In this document: positions 35,430-43,055 of the stretch, one piece after another
Position numbering within the stretch: position 1 is the stretch's first letter
Layout of the letters: every line of letters starts with the position of its first letter
From: Rubellimicrobium thermophilum DSM 16684
Lineage (GTDB): Bacteria > Pseudomonadota > Alphaproteobacteria > Rhodobacterales > Rhodobacteraceae
Length of the DNA: 64,000 nt
Reading direction: 5' to 3'
Assembly (NCBI RefSeq): GCF_000442315.1
Contig: NZ_KE557322.1
Coordinates: forward strand, 212,447-276,446
Notes under the pieces: model-generated
The model's database searches: none
Told to the model about the DNA's origin: nothing
Seen by the model: only the letters and a program-made list of their open reading frames with translations
Translations under genes and position numbers: made by a program

Positions 35430-36797
35430 TCAGCGCGCCCCCGGCCGGGCCGCCGCCAGAACCTGCCGGAGCGCGGCAAAGCTGGCCTGCGGGCTGGCCA
35501 TTCCGGTCTGCGCCAGGAAACGGTCGAGGCCCGCCTGCACGGCGATGGCGGCATCCACCTCCGGATCGGTGCCCGGCTGATAGAGCCCGGCGCGGATCAT
35601 CGGGGCGGCCCGCTCCCAGGCGCCCATCAGGGCGCGGGCCTCGGCAATCAGGGCATTCTCGGCCCGCCCCGCAACCTCCGGCAGCGAGCGCGAGACCGAG
35701 CGGAGGATGTCCACCGCCGGAAAGCGCCCCCGTTCGGCGATGGCGCGGTCGAGCACCACATGACCGTCAAGCACGCCGCGCAGCCAGTCTGCCACGGGTT
35801 CCTCCATGTCGGAGCCCTGCACCAGGACCGAATAGATGGCGGTGATGTCGCCTTGATCGCCCGCGCCCGGGCCCGCCCGTTCGCAGAGCGCGGCAATGGC
35901 GGGGACGGTCGATGCAGGAAAGCCACGCAGGACGGCCGGCTCTCCGGCGGCGGCGGCGATTTCGCGATGGGCTTCGGCAAAGCGCGTGACCGAATCGATG
36001 AGAAGGAGCACCTGGGCCCCCTCGTCGCGGAAATGCTCGGCCACGGCGGTGGCGGCCAGGGCGCAGCGCCGCCGGATCTGGGGGGCGCGGTCGGAGGTGG
36101 CGGCGACGACGACTGTCCGCGCCATCCCCCCCGCGCCGAGGACCGCTTCGACGAAATGGCGCAGCTCCCGCCCCCGTTCGCCCACAAGGCCGATGACGAT
36201 GACATCCGCCGCCACCTGCCGCGCCAGCCCGCCCAGAAGCGTTGACTTGCCCACTCCGGATCCCGCGAAGAGCCCGATCCGCTGTCCGCGGGCGAGAGGC
36301 AGCAGCGTGTCGAAGACGGCATGGCCGGTGGCAAGGCGCGCCCCCATCGCGCGGCGGGCCCCGGCGGGGGGGGGATCGGCCCGCAGGGGACGGGCGCCCA
36401 GCCCCGGCAGAAGGGGTCGGCCATCAAGGGGGCGACCGTCGGGGTCCACGACCCGGCCGATCCAGGAGCGGTCCGGTGCGAATCGCGGGGGCGGTTCCAG
36501 CCGGACGGGATCGCCGAGCGAGACCCCCTCTGCCCCCTCCTCGGGCAGCAGATGCAGCTGCCCTTCACCGATGCGCACCACCTCGGCGCCGATCGAGCCG
36601 CCCCCCCGCGGATGAACGGTGGCGCGGTCGCCCAGACGGGCATGCTCCGACAGACCGCTGACGCAGAGCATGCCCCCGCTGGCCCCGGCGATGCGGCCCA
36701 AGGGGCGCAGCGGCGCCAGATCCCCCACCGCCGCCGCGATGCGGGCCAGGATCGGATCGGGGATCGGATCGGGGATCGGATCGGGTTGGGCGGTCAT
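35430..36797 (-). CDS. fliI: Flagellum-specific ATPase FliI
   Basis: The F1-like ATPase of the flagellar type III export apparatus, which with FliH delivers substrates to FlhA. The 455 residues include Walker A GLFAGSGVGKST (about 174-186), GLVGERGRELRHFVE, the Walker B region VLLLIDSVTRFAEAHREIA, GFPASTVPAIAALCERAG, and YSVLVQGSDMEEPVAD, all diagnostic of FliI over F1-beta. The N-terminus begins with an odd PIPDPIPDPI run encoded by a 12-bp tandem repeat. It is transcribed alone and divergently from flgB; a CtrA-like box sits in the 100-bp gap. Confidence 0.96.
   Translation of the reverse strand: MTAQPDPIPDPIPDPILARIAAAVGDLAPLRPLGRIAGASGGMLCVSGLSEHARLGDRATVHPRGGGSIGAEVVRIGEGQLHLLPEEGAEGVSLGDPVRLEPPPRFAPDRSWIGRVVDPDGRPLDGRPLLPGLGARPLRADPPPAGARRAMGARLATGHAVFDTLLPLARGQRIGLFAGSGVGKSTLLGGLARQVAADVIVIGLVGERGRELRHFVEAVLGAGGMARTVVVAATSDRAPQIRRRCALAATAVAEHFRDEGAQVLLLIDSVTRFAEAHREIAAAAGEPAVLRGFPASTVPAIAALCERAGPGAGDQGDITAIYSVLVQGSDMEEPVADWLRGVLDGHVVLDRAIAERGRFPAVDILRSVSRSLPEVAGRAENALIAEARALMGAWERAAPMIRAGLYQPGTDPEVDAAIAVQAGLDRFLAQTGMASPQASFAALRQVLAAARPGAR
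36749..36784. repeat. 12-bp tandem repeat in the fliI 5' end
   Basis: Three exact copies of GGATCGGATCGG (36749-36760, 36761-36772, 36773-36784). On the coding strand each unit encodes four residues of the DPIP type at the extreme N-terminus of FliI. Copy changes stay in frame. Confidence 0.85.
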
Positions 36798-36835
36798 GGT
36801 CCCCCTCGCATGAACAGGCCGATTCGGCTTCGGCG

Positions 36836-36850
36836 TGAACCGAATCTTAA
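36836..36850. promoter_or_regulatory. CtrA-like box between fliI and flgB (7/8), with TTAAGGCTT repeat
   Basis: TGAA-CCGAATC-TTAA matches TTAA-N7-TTAA with one mismatch, 48-62 bases upstream of flgB. The right half is part of CTTAAGGCTT, which recurs exactly 14 bases downstream (36846-36855 and 36860-36869). It may serve both flgB and divergent fliI. Confidence 0.55.
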
Positions 36851-36897
36851 GGCTTGTCCCTTAAGGCTTCCTTTCGCCGATCGAGGGAGAAGCCCCG

Positions 36898-37281
36898 ATG
36901 TTCGAATCACTCGAGCTGTTTCGCACTGCCGGCGCGCTCATGCGCCATGCCGCCGCGCGTCAGGCGCAGGCGGCCATCAACGTGGCCCAGGCCGATACGC
37001 CCGGCTATCGCGCGCGGATGCTGCCCTCCTTTGCCGAGACGCTGGCAGAGGGATCGCTGCGTGCCACCCGGCCCGGCCATTTCGGCGCGGCGTCGGATCC
37101 GACGGCGGCCAGCCGGCTCCGCGCTGTGGATGCCGGGGGGGAGGCCGCCCCCAACGGCAACACCGTCTCGCTCGAGCGGGAGATGTCCGCCTCGGTCCAG
37201 GCCTCGCGCGAGCATAATCAGGCTCTGGCGGTCTGGCGCCATGCGGTGACGGTGCTGCGCACCTCGCTGGGGGGGCGCTGA
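36898..37281 (+). CDS. flgB: Flagellar basal-body rod protein FlgB
   Basis: Proximal rod subunit, 127 residues. It starts MFESLELFRTAGALMRHAAA and contains the rod-family motif INVAQADTPGYRAR (family N.AN.dTPGy). NTVSLEREMSASVQASREHN near the C-terminus is the segment that pairs with the N-terminal helix. It is first in a nine-gene operon (flgB-flgC-fliE-fliQ-flgF-flgG-flgA-flgH-fliL2), preceded by a CtrA-like box. It is exported by the flagellar type III system, so no signal peptide is expected or seen. Confidence 0.95.
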   Translation: MFESLELFRTAGALMRHAAARQAQAAINVAQADTPGYRARMLPSFAETLAEGSLRATRPGHFGAASDPTAASRLRAVDAGGEAAPNGNTVSLEREMSASVQASREHNQALAVWRHAVTVLRTSLGGR

Positions 37282-37284
37282 GCG

Positions 37285-37665
37285 ATGAGCGATCTGCAGG
37301 ATGCGCTTGGCGCGGCGCTGTCGGGAATGCGGGCCCAGTCGCTGCGCCTTCGGCTTTCGGCCGAGAACATCGCCAATGCCGACACGCCGGGTTACCGCCG
37401 CAAGCTCGTGTCGTTCGAGGGGATGGTCGATGGCGCGGGCGTGCAGACCGGGCCGGTCCGGCTCGATCCCGCGCCGCCTGCCCGCCGTTACGATCCGACC
37501 AGCCCCCTGGCCGATGCCGAAGGCTATGTGACGGGGTCCAATGTCAATCTCGTGCTGGAGATCGCCGATGCCCGCGAGGCGTCGCGCTCCTACGAGGCCA
37601 ATCTCAAGATGTTCGAGCAGACCCGCGCCATGTCTCAGGCCCTGCTCGATCTGCTGCGCCGCTGA
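37285..37665 (+). CDS. flgC: Flagellar basal-body rod protein FlgC
   Basis: Proximal rod subunit, 126 residues, starting three bases after the flgB stop. It shows the N-terminal SGMRAQSLRLRLSAENIANADTPGY-type rod motif (around residues 12-36) and the C-terminal GYVTGSNVNLVLEIADAREA and RSYEANLKMFEQTRAMSQAL segments. Both termini form the coiled coil of axial proteins. FlgC stacks on FlgB in the rod. The order flgB-flgC-fliE is the standard one and supports the call. Confidence 0.95.
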   Translation: MSDLQDALGAALSGMRAQSLRLRLSAENIANADTPGYRRKLVSFEGMVDGAGVQTGPVRLDPAPPARRYDPTSPLADAEGYVTGSNVNLVLEIADAREASRSYEANLKMFEQTRAMSQALLDLLRR

Positions 37666-37683
37666 CATCACAGGGAGTCCAGA

Positions 37684-37962
37684 ATGGACCTGACCAGTCT
37701 TCGTGCCGCCCAGGGCGGCTATCTCGCTGCCCGCTCCGTGACCGAACCGGGCGAACCGGGGGGGGCTCTCGGGGCGCTGGGGGATTTCGCCCGCACCCTT
37801 GCCGAGGGGGAGCGCACGGCGATGGCCGCCATGACCGGGCAGGCCGATCCCCATGCCCTCGTGCAGGCCTTGAGCCAGGCGGAACTGGCTGTCGAAACGG
37901 CCGTGACACTGCGCAACAAGGTCGTCGAGGCCTATCAGGAACTGCTGCGGATGCCGGTGTGA
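37684..37962 (+). CDS. fliE: Flagellar hook-basal body complex protein FliE
   Basis: A 92-residue adapter joining the MS ring (FliF) to the rod, and the first substrate of flagellar export. The C-terminal conserved region is clear: DPHALVQALSQAELAVETAV, then TLRNKVVEAYQELLRMPV, the FliE signature. The N-terminal half is variable. It is separated from flgC by 18 bases with an AGGGAG ribosome-binding site, and followed after four bases by fliQ. Confidence 0.93.
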   Translation: MDLTSLRAAQGGYLAARSVTEPGEPGGALGALGDFARTLAEGERTAMAAMTGQADPHALVQALSQAELAVETAVTLRNKVVEAYQELLRMPV

Positions 37963-37966
37963 CGCC

Positions 37967-38245
37967 ATGGCCGGACCGCTTTCCGAGGCTGTTCTTCACG
38001 ATGTCATGCGCCAGGGGCTCTGGGCCGCAGCGGTGATGTCGCTGCCGATCCTGGCCGTGGCGCTGGCCGCGGGCCTTGTCATCGGGCTTTTGCAGGCGCT
38101 GACCTCCGTGCAGGAGGCGACGCTGACCTTCGTGCCGAAGCTAGCTGCCATTGCCGCGGTGTTCTGGGTCACGATGGGCTTCATGACCGGCACGCTGGTC
38201 TCCTTCCTGCGCGAGACGGTCGCGCCCCTGATCGCGGGGGGCTGA
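37967..38245 (+). CDS. fliQ: Flagellar export protein FliQ
   Basis: A 92-residue inner-membrane component of the export gate, which forms a FliP5-FliQ4-FliR1 channel. Two hydrophobic hairpin segments are visible (AAAVMSLPILAVALAAGLVI and LAAIAAVFWVTMGFMTGTLV) with the conserved linker GLLQALTSVQEATLTFVPK. Size and pattern are diagnostic. Unusually for many genomes, fliQ is split from fliP (53.8 kb) and fliR (43 kb), the arrangement seen in Rhodobacterales. Confidence 0.95.
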   Translation: MAGPLSEAVLHDVMRQGLWAAAVMSLPILAVALAAGLVIGLLQALTSVQEATLTFVPKLAAIAAVFWVTMGFMTGTLVSFLRETVAPLIAGG

Positions 38246-38249
38246 GGGG

Positions 38250-38963
38250 ATGGAGAACGCCATCTATGCCACGCTGACGCGGCAGGCGGGTCTTATGGCC
38301 CAGATGCAGGTGGTGGCGAACAACATCGCCAATCTCTCCACCGTCGGCTTCAAGGCGGAGGGGGTGACCTTCACCGAATATGTCCGCCGCACGGGGACGG
38401 GCGAATCGCTCTCGATGGCGGCGGCCCATGGGCGCGAGACGGCCCTGGCCCAGGGGCCGCTCGAACGCACCGGCGGGTCCTTCGACCTGGCCATCGAGGG
38501 GGAGGGGTTCTTCCTCGTGGAGACGCCGCAGGGGCCGCGGCTGACGCGGGCGGGGGCCTTCACCCCCGATGCCGCAGGGAATCTCGTGACGGCCCAGGGT
38601 TATCGGCTGCTCGATGCAGGCGGGGCGCCGGTCTTCGTGCCGCTGGCTGAGGGGCCGGTGGGGATCGCGGCGGATGGCACGATCTCGGCCGGGGGGCGCC
38701 CTGTGGGGCAGATCGGACTTGTCGTCCCGCGCGATCCGCTGGCGCTGCGGCGCGAGGCCGGCACGCTCTTTTCTGCGCCCCAGACCGATCCTGCCCCCGC
38801 CGGTCGCATCCTCCAGGGCTTTCTCGAGAAGAGCAATGTCGATCCGGTGATGGAGGTGGCCCGCCTGATCGCGGTGAGCCGCGCCTATGAGGCGGGACAG
38901 GCCTTCCTCGACCGGGAGGACGAGCGGATCCGCAAGACCATCCAGGCCATCCAGACCCGATAA
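38250..38963 (+). CDS. flgF: Flagellar basal-body rod protein FlgF
   Basis: Rod subunit, 237 residues. It begins MENAIYATLTRQAGLMAQMQ with VVANNIANLSTVGFKAEGVT, the rod/hook N-terminal signature; the start MENAIY is typical of FlgF. The central DLAIEGEGFFLVETPQG and the C-terminal GFLEKSNVDPVMEVARLIAV complete the family pattern. It starts four bases after the fliQ stop. flgG follows after 12 bases, the usual neighbour. Confidence 0.95.
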   Translation: MENAIYATLTRQAGLMAQMQVVANNIANLSTVGFKAEGVTFTEYVRRTGTGESLSMAAAHGRETALAQGPLERTGGSFDLAIEGEGFFLVETPQGPRLTRAGAFTPDAAGNLVTAQGYRLLDAGGAPVFVPLAEGPVGIAADGTISAGGRPVGQIGLVVPRDPLALRREAGTLFSAPQTDPAPAGRILQGFLEKSNVDPVMEVARLIAVSRAYEAGQAFLDREDERIRKTIQAIQTR

Positions 38964-38975
38964 GGAGACTGTTCC

Positions 38976-39761
38976 ATGCGCGCGCTCGAGATTGCGGCCG
39001 CCGGGATGGCGGCACAGGCGATGCGGGTCGAGGTGATCTCGCACAATCTCGCCAACATGAGCACGACGGGCTATTCGCCCCGGCGGGCGGAATTTGCGGA
39101 TTTGCATTACCAGCAGATGGCCCGCCCCGGCACCGTGACGGCGGCGGATGGCAGCGTTCTGCCCACGGGCATCCAGCTCGGCCTCGGCGTGCGGCCCGCC
39201 GCCGTGTCCGTCATGCTGGCGCAGGGGGCCTTGCAGGCCACCGGCAACGATTTCGACCTGGCCATCGAGGGGGCGGGCTATCTCGAGGTGCAGATGCCCG
39301 ACGGGCGTGCCGCCTTTACCCGCGATGGGGCGCTCAAGCTGACGGGGGACGGGCTTCTGGTCACCTCGGACGGGTTTCCGATTGCGCCGGGGATCACGAT
39401 CCCGGCCGATGCCCGTTCCGTCTCGATCACGGCCGAAGGGGCAGTCTGGGCCTATTTCGCCGACCGGACCGAGCCGGAGCAGCTCGGCACGCTGACCCTT
39501 GCGGGCTTTACCAATCCCAAGGGGCTCGAGGCGATCGGCTCCAATCTCTATCTCGAGACGGCGGCCTCCGGCCCGCCGCTTGTCGCCGATCCGGGGCAGG
39601 AGGGGCTCGGCCTTCTGCGGCAGGGTTATCTCGAGGAATCCTCGGTCGATGCGGTGCGCGAGGTGACCGAGCTGATCGAGGCCCAACGCGGCTACGAGAT
39701 GAACTCCAAGGTCATCACGGCCGCCGACCAGATGCTTGGCGCGACGGTGCAGATCCGATGA
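38976..39761 (+). CDS. flgG: Flagellar distal rod protein FlgG
   Basis: Main distal-rod subunit, 261 residues, the family's standard length. Hallmarks: MRALEIAAAGMAAQAMRVEV, ISHNLANMSTTGYSPRRAEF, the GLGVRPAAVSVMLAQGALQA block with QG, DLAIEGAGYLEVQMPDGRAA and the C-terminal GYLEESSVDAVREVTELIEA with RGYEMNSKVI. An AAGGAG ribosome-binding site precedes the ATG. Its TGA overlaps the ATG of flgA (ATGA). Confidence 0.96.
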   Translation: MRALEIAAAGMAAQAMRVEVISHNLANMSTTGYSPRRAEFADLHYQQMARPGTVTAADGSVLPTGIQLGLGVRPAAVSVMLAQGALQATGNDFDLAIEGAGYLEVQMPDGRAAFTRDGALKLTGDGLLVTSDGFPIAPGITIPADARSVSITAEGAVWAYFADRTEPEQLGTLTLAGFTNPKGLEAIGSNLYLETAASGPPLVADPGQEGLGLLRQGYLEESSVDAVREVTELIEAQRGYEMNSKVITAADQMLGATVQIR

Positions 39762-40185
39762 AGGCGCTGCTTCCCCTCCTGCTGATGATCATCGCCGGGG
39801 CCGGTCCGGCCGCGGCGCAGTCCCTTGTGCCTGTCCGGACGATTCCCCCGCGCACGGTGGTGACGGCCTCCGATCTTGCCATCGCGGAGACGGCCGTGCC
39901 CGGCGCCCTGACCGATCTGGCCGCTGCCGTGGGGATGGGAGGCGCGTGTGGCGCTCTATCCCGGCCGCCCGATCCGGGAGGGCGATCTCGGCCCGCCCGC
40001 CCTGGTGGAACGCAATGCCCGGGTGCCGCTCGTCTATCGTTCGGGCGGTCTTCTCATCGTGGTCGAGGGGGCGTGCCCTCGACCGTGCGGGCGTGGGCGA
40101 AACCGTCCGCGTCATGAATCTCGATTCGCGCGTGACCGTCACCGCCCGGATGGGCGCCGACGGCATGGCCCATGTCTCGCCCTGA
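39758..40185 (+). CDS. flgA: Flagella basal body P-ring formation protein FlgA (two frameshifts)
   Basis: Periplasmic chaperone for assembly of the P ring (FlgI). A signal peptide is visible (MKALLPLLLMIIAGAGPAAA). The SAF domain follows (VPVRTIPPRTVVTASDLAIA), then ARVALYPGRPIREGDLGPPA and NARVPLVYRSGGLLIVVEG in a second frame, and RALDRAGVGETVRVMNLDSR in a third. Each shift is one extra G: in the GGG at 39937-39939 and in the G5 run at 40067-40071. Corrected, the protein has 141 residues, the normal size, ending MAHVSP. The ATG overlaps the flgG stop. Confidence 0.87.
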
Positions 40186-40197
40186 AGGATGTCGCCG

Positions 40198-40930
40198 ATG
40201 ACCCGCTTCTTGTCTCCGCTCGCTGCCCTGATCGCACTGGCCGCCTGTTCCTCGACCCCGGTGGGCCGTCCGCCGGCCTTCACCTCGCCGGCGCCCTCGC
40301 CGGAAACCCAGGCGATGCTGGCCCCCACCCCGCGCGAGCCTGCTCCCCCGCCTGCCCAGCTCGCCCGGGCGGCCTCTGCGGCCTCGCTCTGGGCGGTGGG
40401 GGGGAAGGCGCTCTGCTGGGGGATGACCGGGCCATGCCCGGGGCGACCTGCTGACCGTGGTCATTTCCATTGATGATCGGGCCGCGATCTCCAACCGCAC
40501 GGCCCGCTCTCGCCAGGCCTCGCAGGAGATGAGCGTGGGGGCCCTGTTCGGTCTGCCCGAATCGGTTGATCTGCCGGGGGGCGCGGGCTGGTCCCCGGCT
40601 GTCGAATTCGGGGGGGACTCGCAGTTTGCGGGCGACGGATCGGTGCGGCGCTCTGAGACGATTGCCCTGCGCATCGCCGCAACCGTGACCGATGTGCTGC
40701 CCAACGGGCTGCTTGCCATCGCCGGCTCTCAGGAAGTGCGCGTCAACAACGAGCTGCGCGAGCTGATGGTCACGGGCTATGTGCGCCCCTCCGACATCAA
40801 CCGCCGCAACGAGGTGAGCTATGACCGCATTGCCCAGGCACGCATTTCCTATGGCGGACGCGGGCAGATCACCGACATGCAGCAGCCGCGCTGGGGCAAC
40901 CAGATGCTCGAGGCGGCCCTGCCGTTCTGA
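40198..40930 (+). CDS. flgH: Flagellar L-ring lipoprotein FlgH (two frameshifts)
   Basis: Outer-membrane L-ring subunit. A lipoprotein signal with lipobox LAAC (Cys17) opens the chain. The conserved SLWAVGG..ALLGDDRAMP segment spans two frames, and DLLTVVISIDDRAAISNRTA to the end is in a third, with QEVRVNNELRELMVTGYVRP and RWGNQMLEAALPF as family signatures. One G is missing in the run at 40398-40404 and one at 40440-40443. Corrected length is 244 residues, as expected. ATG 40198 has AAGGA upstream and is preferred over ATG 40189. Neighbours flgA and fliL2 fit the operon. Confidence 0.9.
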
Positions 40931-40942
40931 GAGGGCAGCGCG

Positions 40943-41464
40943 ATGAAGGCTCTGTTGCTGCCGATCGGGCTTCTGGCGCTCGGCACCGCGGGGGGGGTCG
41001 GGGCGGGCTATCTGCTCGCCCCTTCGGCCGATCCGGCCGGGGAGCATGCGCCGGAGGCGGTCTGCCCGTCACCGGGACAGCCCGTCGCGGCGGCGGCGCC
41101 CCCACCCCCCGCGCCGGAGGGGCATGGAGCGGCGCCCGGGGCGCGCGACTATGTGCGTCTGGCGAACCAGTTCGTCGTTCCTGTCGTCCATGAGGGGCGG
41201 GTGGCCGCGCTCGTGCTGCTGTCTCTGTCGGTCGAGACAGCCGCCGGGCAGGAGGAGGCCGTGCGCGCCATCGAGCCCCGGTTGCGGGACGGGCTGTTGC
41301 AGGTGCTGTTCGACCACGCGAACGCCGGGGGCTTCGAGGGCGTGTTCACCGCTGCTTCGGCGATGCGCAGCCTGCGTGCGGCGCTGCTGGCCGCCGCGCG
41401 GGAGCAGAGCGGGGGCCTCGTGACGGATGTGCTAGTCACGGATCTCGTGCGGCAGGATGTCTGA
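40943..41464 (+). CDS. FliL-like flagellar basal body-associated protein (second copy)
   Basis: A 173-residue single-pass membrane protein (hydrophobic LLLPIGLLALGTAGGVGAGY at residues 4-23) with a periplasmic domain. The domain shows DYVRLANQFVVPVVHEGRVA, VEPRLRD-like IEPRLRDGLLQVLFDHANAG and DVLVTDLVRQDV. I recall this pattern from FliL-family proteins encoded after flgH in Rhodobacteraceae. A more canonical fliL is at 50801-51303, so the cluster has two. FliL proteins surround stators and modulate torque; a specialised role for this copy is inference. It ends the flgB operon, and a perfect parS follows. Confidence 0.78.
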   Translation: MKALLLPIGLLALGTAGGVGAGYLLAPSADPAGEHAPEAVCPSPGQPVAAAAPPPPAPEGHGAAPGARDYVRLANQFVVPVVHEGRVAALVLLSLSVETAAGQEEAVRAIEPRLRDGLLQVLFDHANAGGFEGVFTAASAMRSLRAALLAAAREQSGGLVTDVLVTDLVRQDV

Positions 41465-41562
41465 TCCCTGCGGCGGGTCCGGCAATGTCGGGTTGCCGGT
41501 TCCCCTCCGCTCTTCTGGACCTGTCGGCCGGTCTGCCCCCCTGCGGGGGGATGGGGCGGCCC

Positions 41563-41578
41563 TGTTTCACGTGAAACA
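41563..41578. promoter_or_regulatory. parS ParB-binding site (16/16)
   Basis: TGTTTCACGTGAAACA, a perfect parS, lies in the 122-bp gap between the convergent fliL-like gene and the flhB-linked coiled-coil gene. A small CCCCC-CTGC-GGGGG hairpin (41536-41549) is just to its left. It is the third parS of the window. Confidence 0.9.
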
Positions 41579-41586
41579 GAGAGGCC

Positions 41587-41970
41587 TTACCATCCCCGCT
41601 CTTGCTGTCGCTCGCGCCGGCGGATCCGTCCGAGGCGTTCCTCGCGTGCCAGGGCCTCTGCCGCCTGTGCCCGGCCCCAGGCGCGGGCCAGCGCGTCGCG
41701 GGCGATCTCGATCTCGACCAGGCAGCGGGCCAGATCGCTGCGCAAGGCCGCCGCCCGCGCCTCGACCCAGCCTTCCCACCGCAGATCGGCCCCGGCCAGA
41801 AGCGCCGGATCGTCCGCCCGGGCCCGCGCGGCCCGATCACGCCGCGCCGTCTCGAGCGCGGCCAGACGTGCCCGCAGATCCTGCTCCCGACGGCGCAAGG
41901 CCGCGCAGCGCGCCTCGGCCGCCGCGGAGGCGAGGGCCGCCACATGCGCGAGCGTCCCGGCCCCCTTCAT
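41587..41970 (-). CDS. Coiled-coil protein after flhB, FliJ-like candidate
   Basis: A 127-residue, highly charged helical protein (Arg/Ala/Glu rich; ARCAALRRREQDLRARLAAL and ALAREERLGRIRRRERQQER). There is no signal peptide or membrane segment. Size, helicity and basic C-terminus resemble FliJ, the export-apparatus stalk/chaperone escort that works with FliI and FliH, and no other FliJ candidate is present in the window. Sequence similarity cannot be judged by eye. The start ATG 41970 overlaps the flhB stop as ATGA, making it the last gene of flhA-fliR-flhB-orf. A hypothetical coiled-coil protein of other function is possible. Confidence 0.6.
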   Translation of the reverse strand: MKGAGTLAHVAALASAAAEARCAALRRREQDLRARLAALETARRDRAARARADDPALLAGADLRWEGWVEARAAALRSDLARCLVEIEIARDALARAWGRAQAAEALAREERLGRIRRRERQQERGW

Positions 41971-43055
41971 GGCCCCTTTCCTTTCGCCCTGTTGCGCACA
42001 CGCTCGGCAAAGCGGATCGCTGCGGCGACGGCCCGCCATTCGGGTCGAGCCACGGCTTCGCCCAGATCGACAGTGGCAAAGATCGCTCGCGCGGTGGGCG
42101 GATCGCGGCGGATCGGCACCCCCGCGGCAACCGCCCGTTCGCGGATGCGGGCCGCCATCTCATCCACCCCCTTGGCGACGCAGATCGGCGCGCCCCCTGC
42201 CGCCGGATCCCAGCGGAGCGCAACAGCATAATGGGTGGGATTGACGATGACGACCGTGGCCGTGGGCACCGCGTCGAGCATCCGGTTCATGGCGATGCTG
42301 CGGCCGCGGCTGCGCCGTTCCTGACGCATGTGCGGATCGCCCTCGCTCTCCTTCATCTCTTCGGTCATCTCGCGCCGGGTCATCATCAGCCGCCGGCGCT
42401 GACGCAGGCGCTGCCAGACGAGATCCGCGATCCCCAGCACACAGGCCACGAGAACCACCTTGGCCAGCAGATCCGTCAGCAGCGTCAGCATCCCCGTCAT
42501 CGCCACCCGCGCGTCCTGGGCAGCCCCGCCGATCAGGCGGGGCGTGGCCGCGGCCAGGCTGTGGCCGAGGACCGTCGCATAGGCGGTGAGCTTCAGAAGA
42601 GCCTTGAGGAACTCTGCCAGACCTTCCGGGCCGAAGCGCTGCCGGGCCTGGGCCAGGGGCGACAGGCGCGATCCCCTGGGGCGCAGCCGTTCGGGCGCCA
42701 CCACCAGCGCCCCCTGCGCCAGGAGCGTGAGCAGCGCCGCAATCGCCGGTAAGGCAAGCCAGGGGCCCAGCGCGCCGGCCACCCGCCCGAGCACTGCCCC
42801 CCCAAGCGGCTTTCCCGAAGCCCCGAAGGCCGCCTCCGAGAGGGGCCCCGCCTGGGCCAGCAGCGTCGTGAGAAGCCCGCCCAGCGTGACGAGCGATCCG
42901 GCCCCGAAGGCCAGAACAGCGAGGAGAAAGCCGCCATAGGCCGCCGCCGTGACAAGATCCGGGGACTGGGCCACATCGCCGCGGCGACGGGCCTCCTCGA
43001 GTCGCTTCTGCGTGGGCTCGAAACTCTTTTCGCCCTGATCGTTGCCGTCGCTCAT
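41967..43055 (-). CDS. flhB: Flagellar export apparatus protein FlhB
   Basis: Inner-membrane export-gate protein that autocleaves to switch from hook to filament export. The 362 residues comprise a cytoplasmic N-terminus (EKSFEPTQKRLEEARRRGDV), four hydrophobic segments, then a cytoplasmic domain with the autocleavage motif NPTH (about residues 271-274, in VVIVNPTHYAVALRWDP). KEMTEEMKESEGDP-like REMTEEMKESEGDPHMR is the FlhB linker signature. The frame is intact. The start overlaps the fliR stop and the stop overlaps the downstream coiled-coil gene, both as ATGA. Confidence 0.97.
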   Translation of the reverse strand: MSDGNDQGEKSFEPTQKRLEEARRRGDVAQSPDLVTAAAYGGFLLAVLAFGAGSLVTLGGLLTTLLAQAGPLSEAAFGASGKPLGGAVLGRVAGALGPWLALPAIAALLTLLAQGALVVAPERLRPRGSRLSPLAQARQRFGPEGLAEFLKALLKLTAYATVLGHSLAAATPRLIGGAAQDARVAMTGMLTLLTDLLAKVVLVACVLGIADLVWQRLRQRRRLMMTRREMTEEMKESEGDPHMRQERRSRGRSIAMNRMLDAVPTATVVIVNPTHYAVALRWDPAAGGAPICVAKGVDEMAARIRERAVAAGVPIRRDPPTARAIFATVDLGEAVARPEWRAVAAAIRFAERVRNRAKGKGP

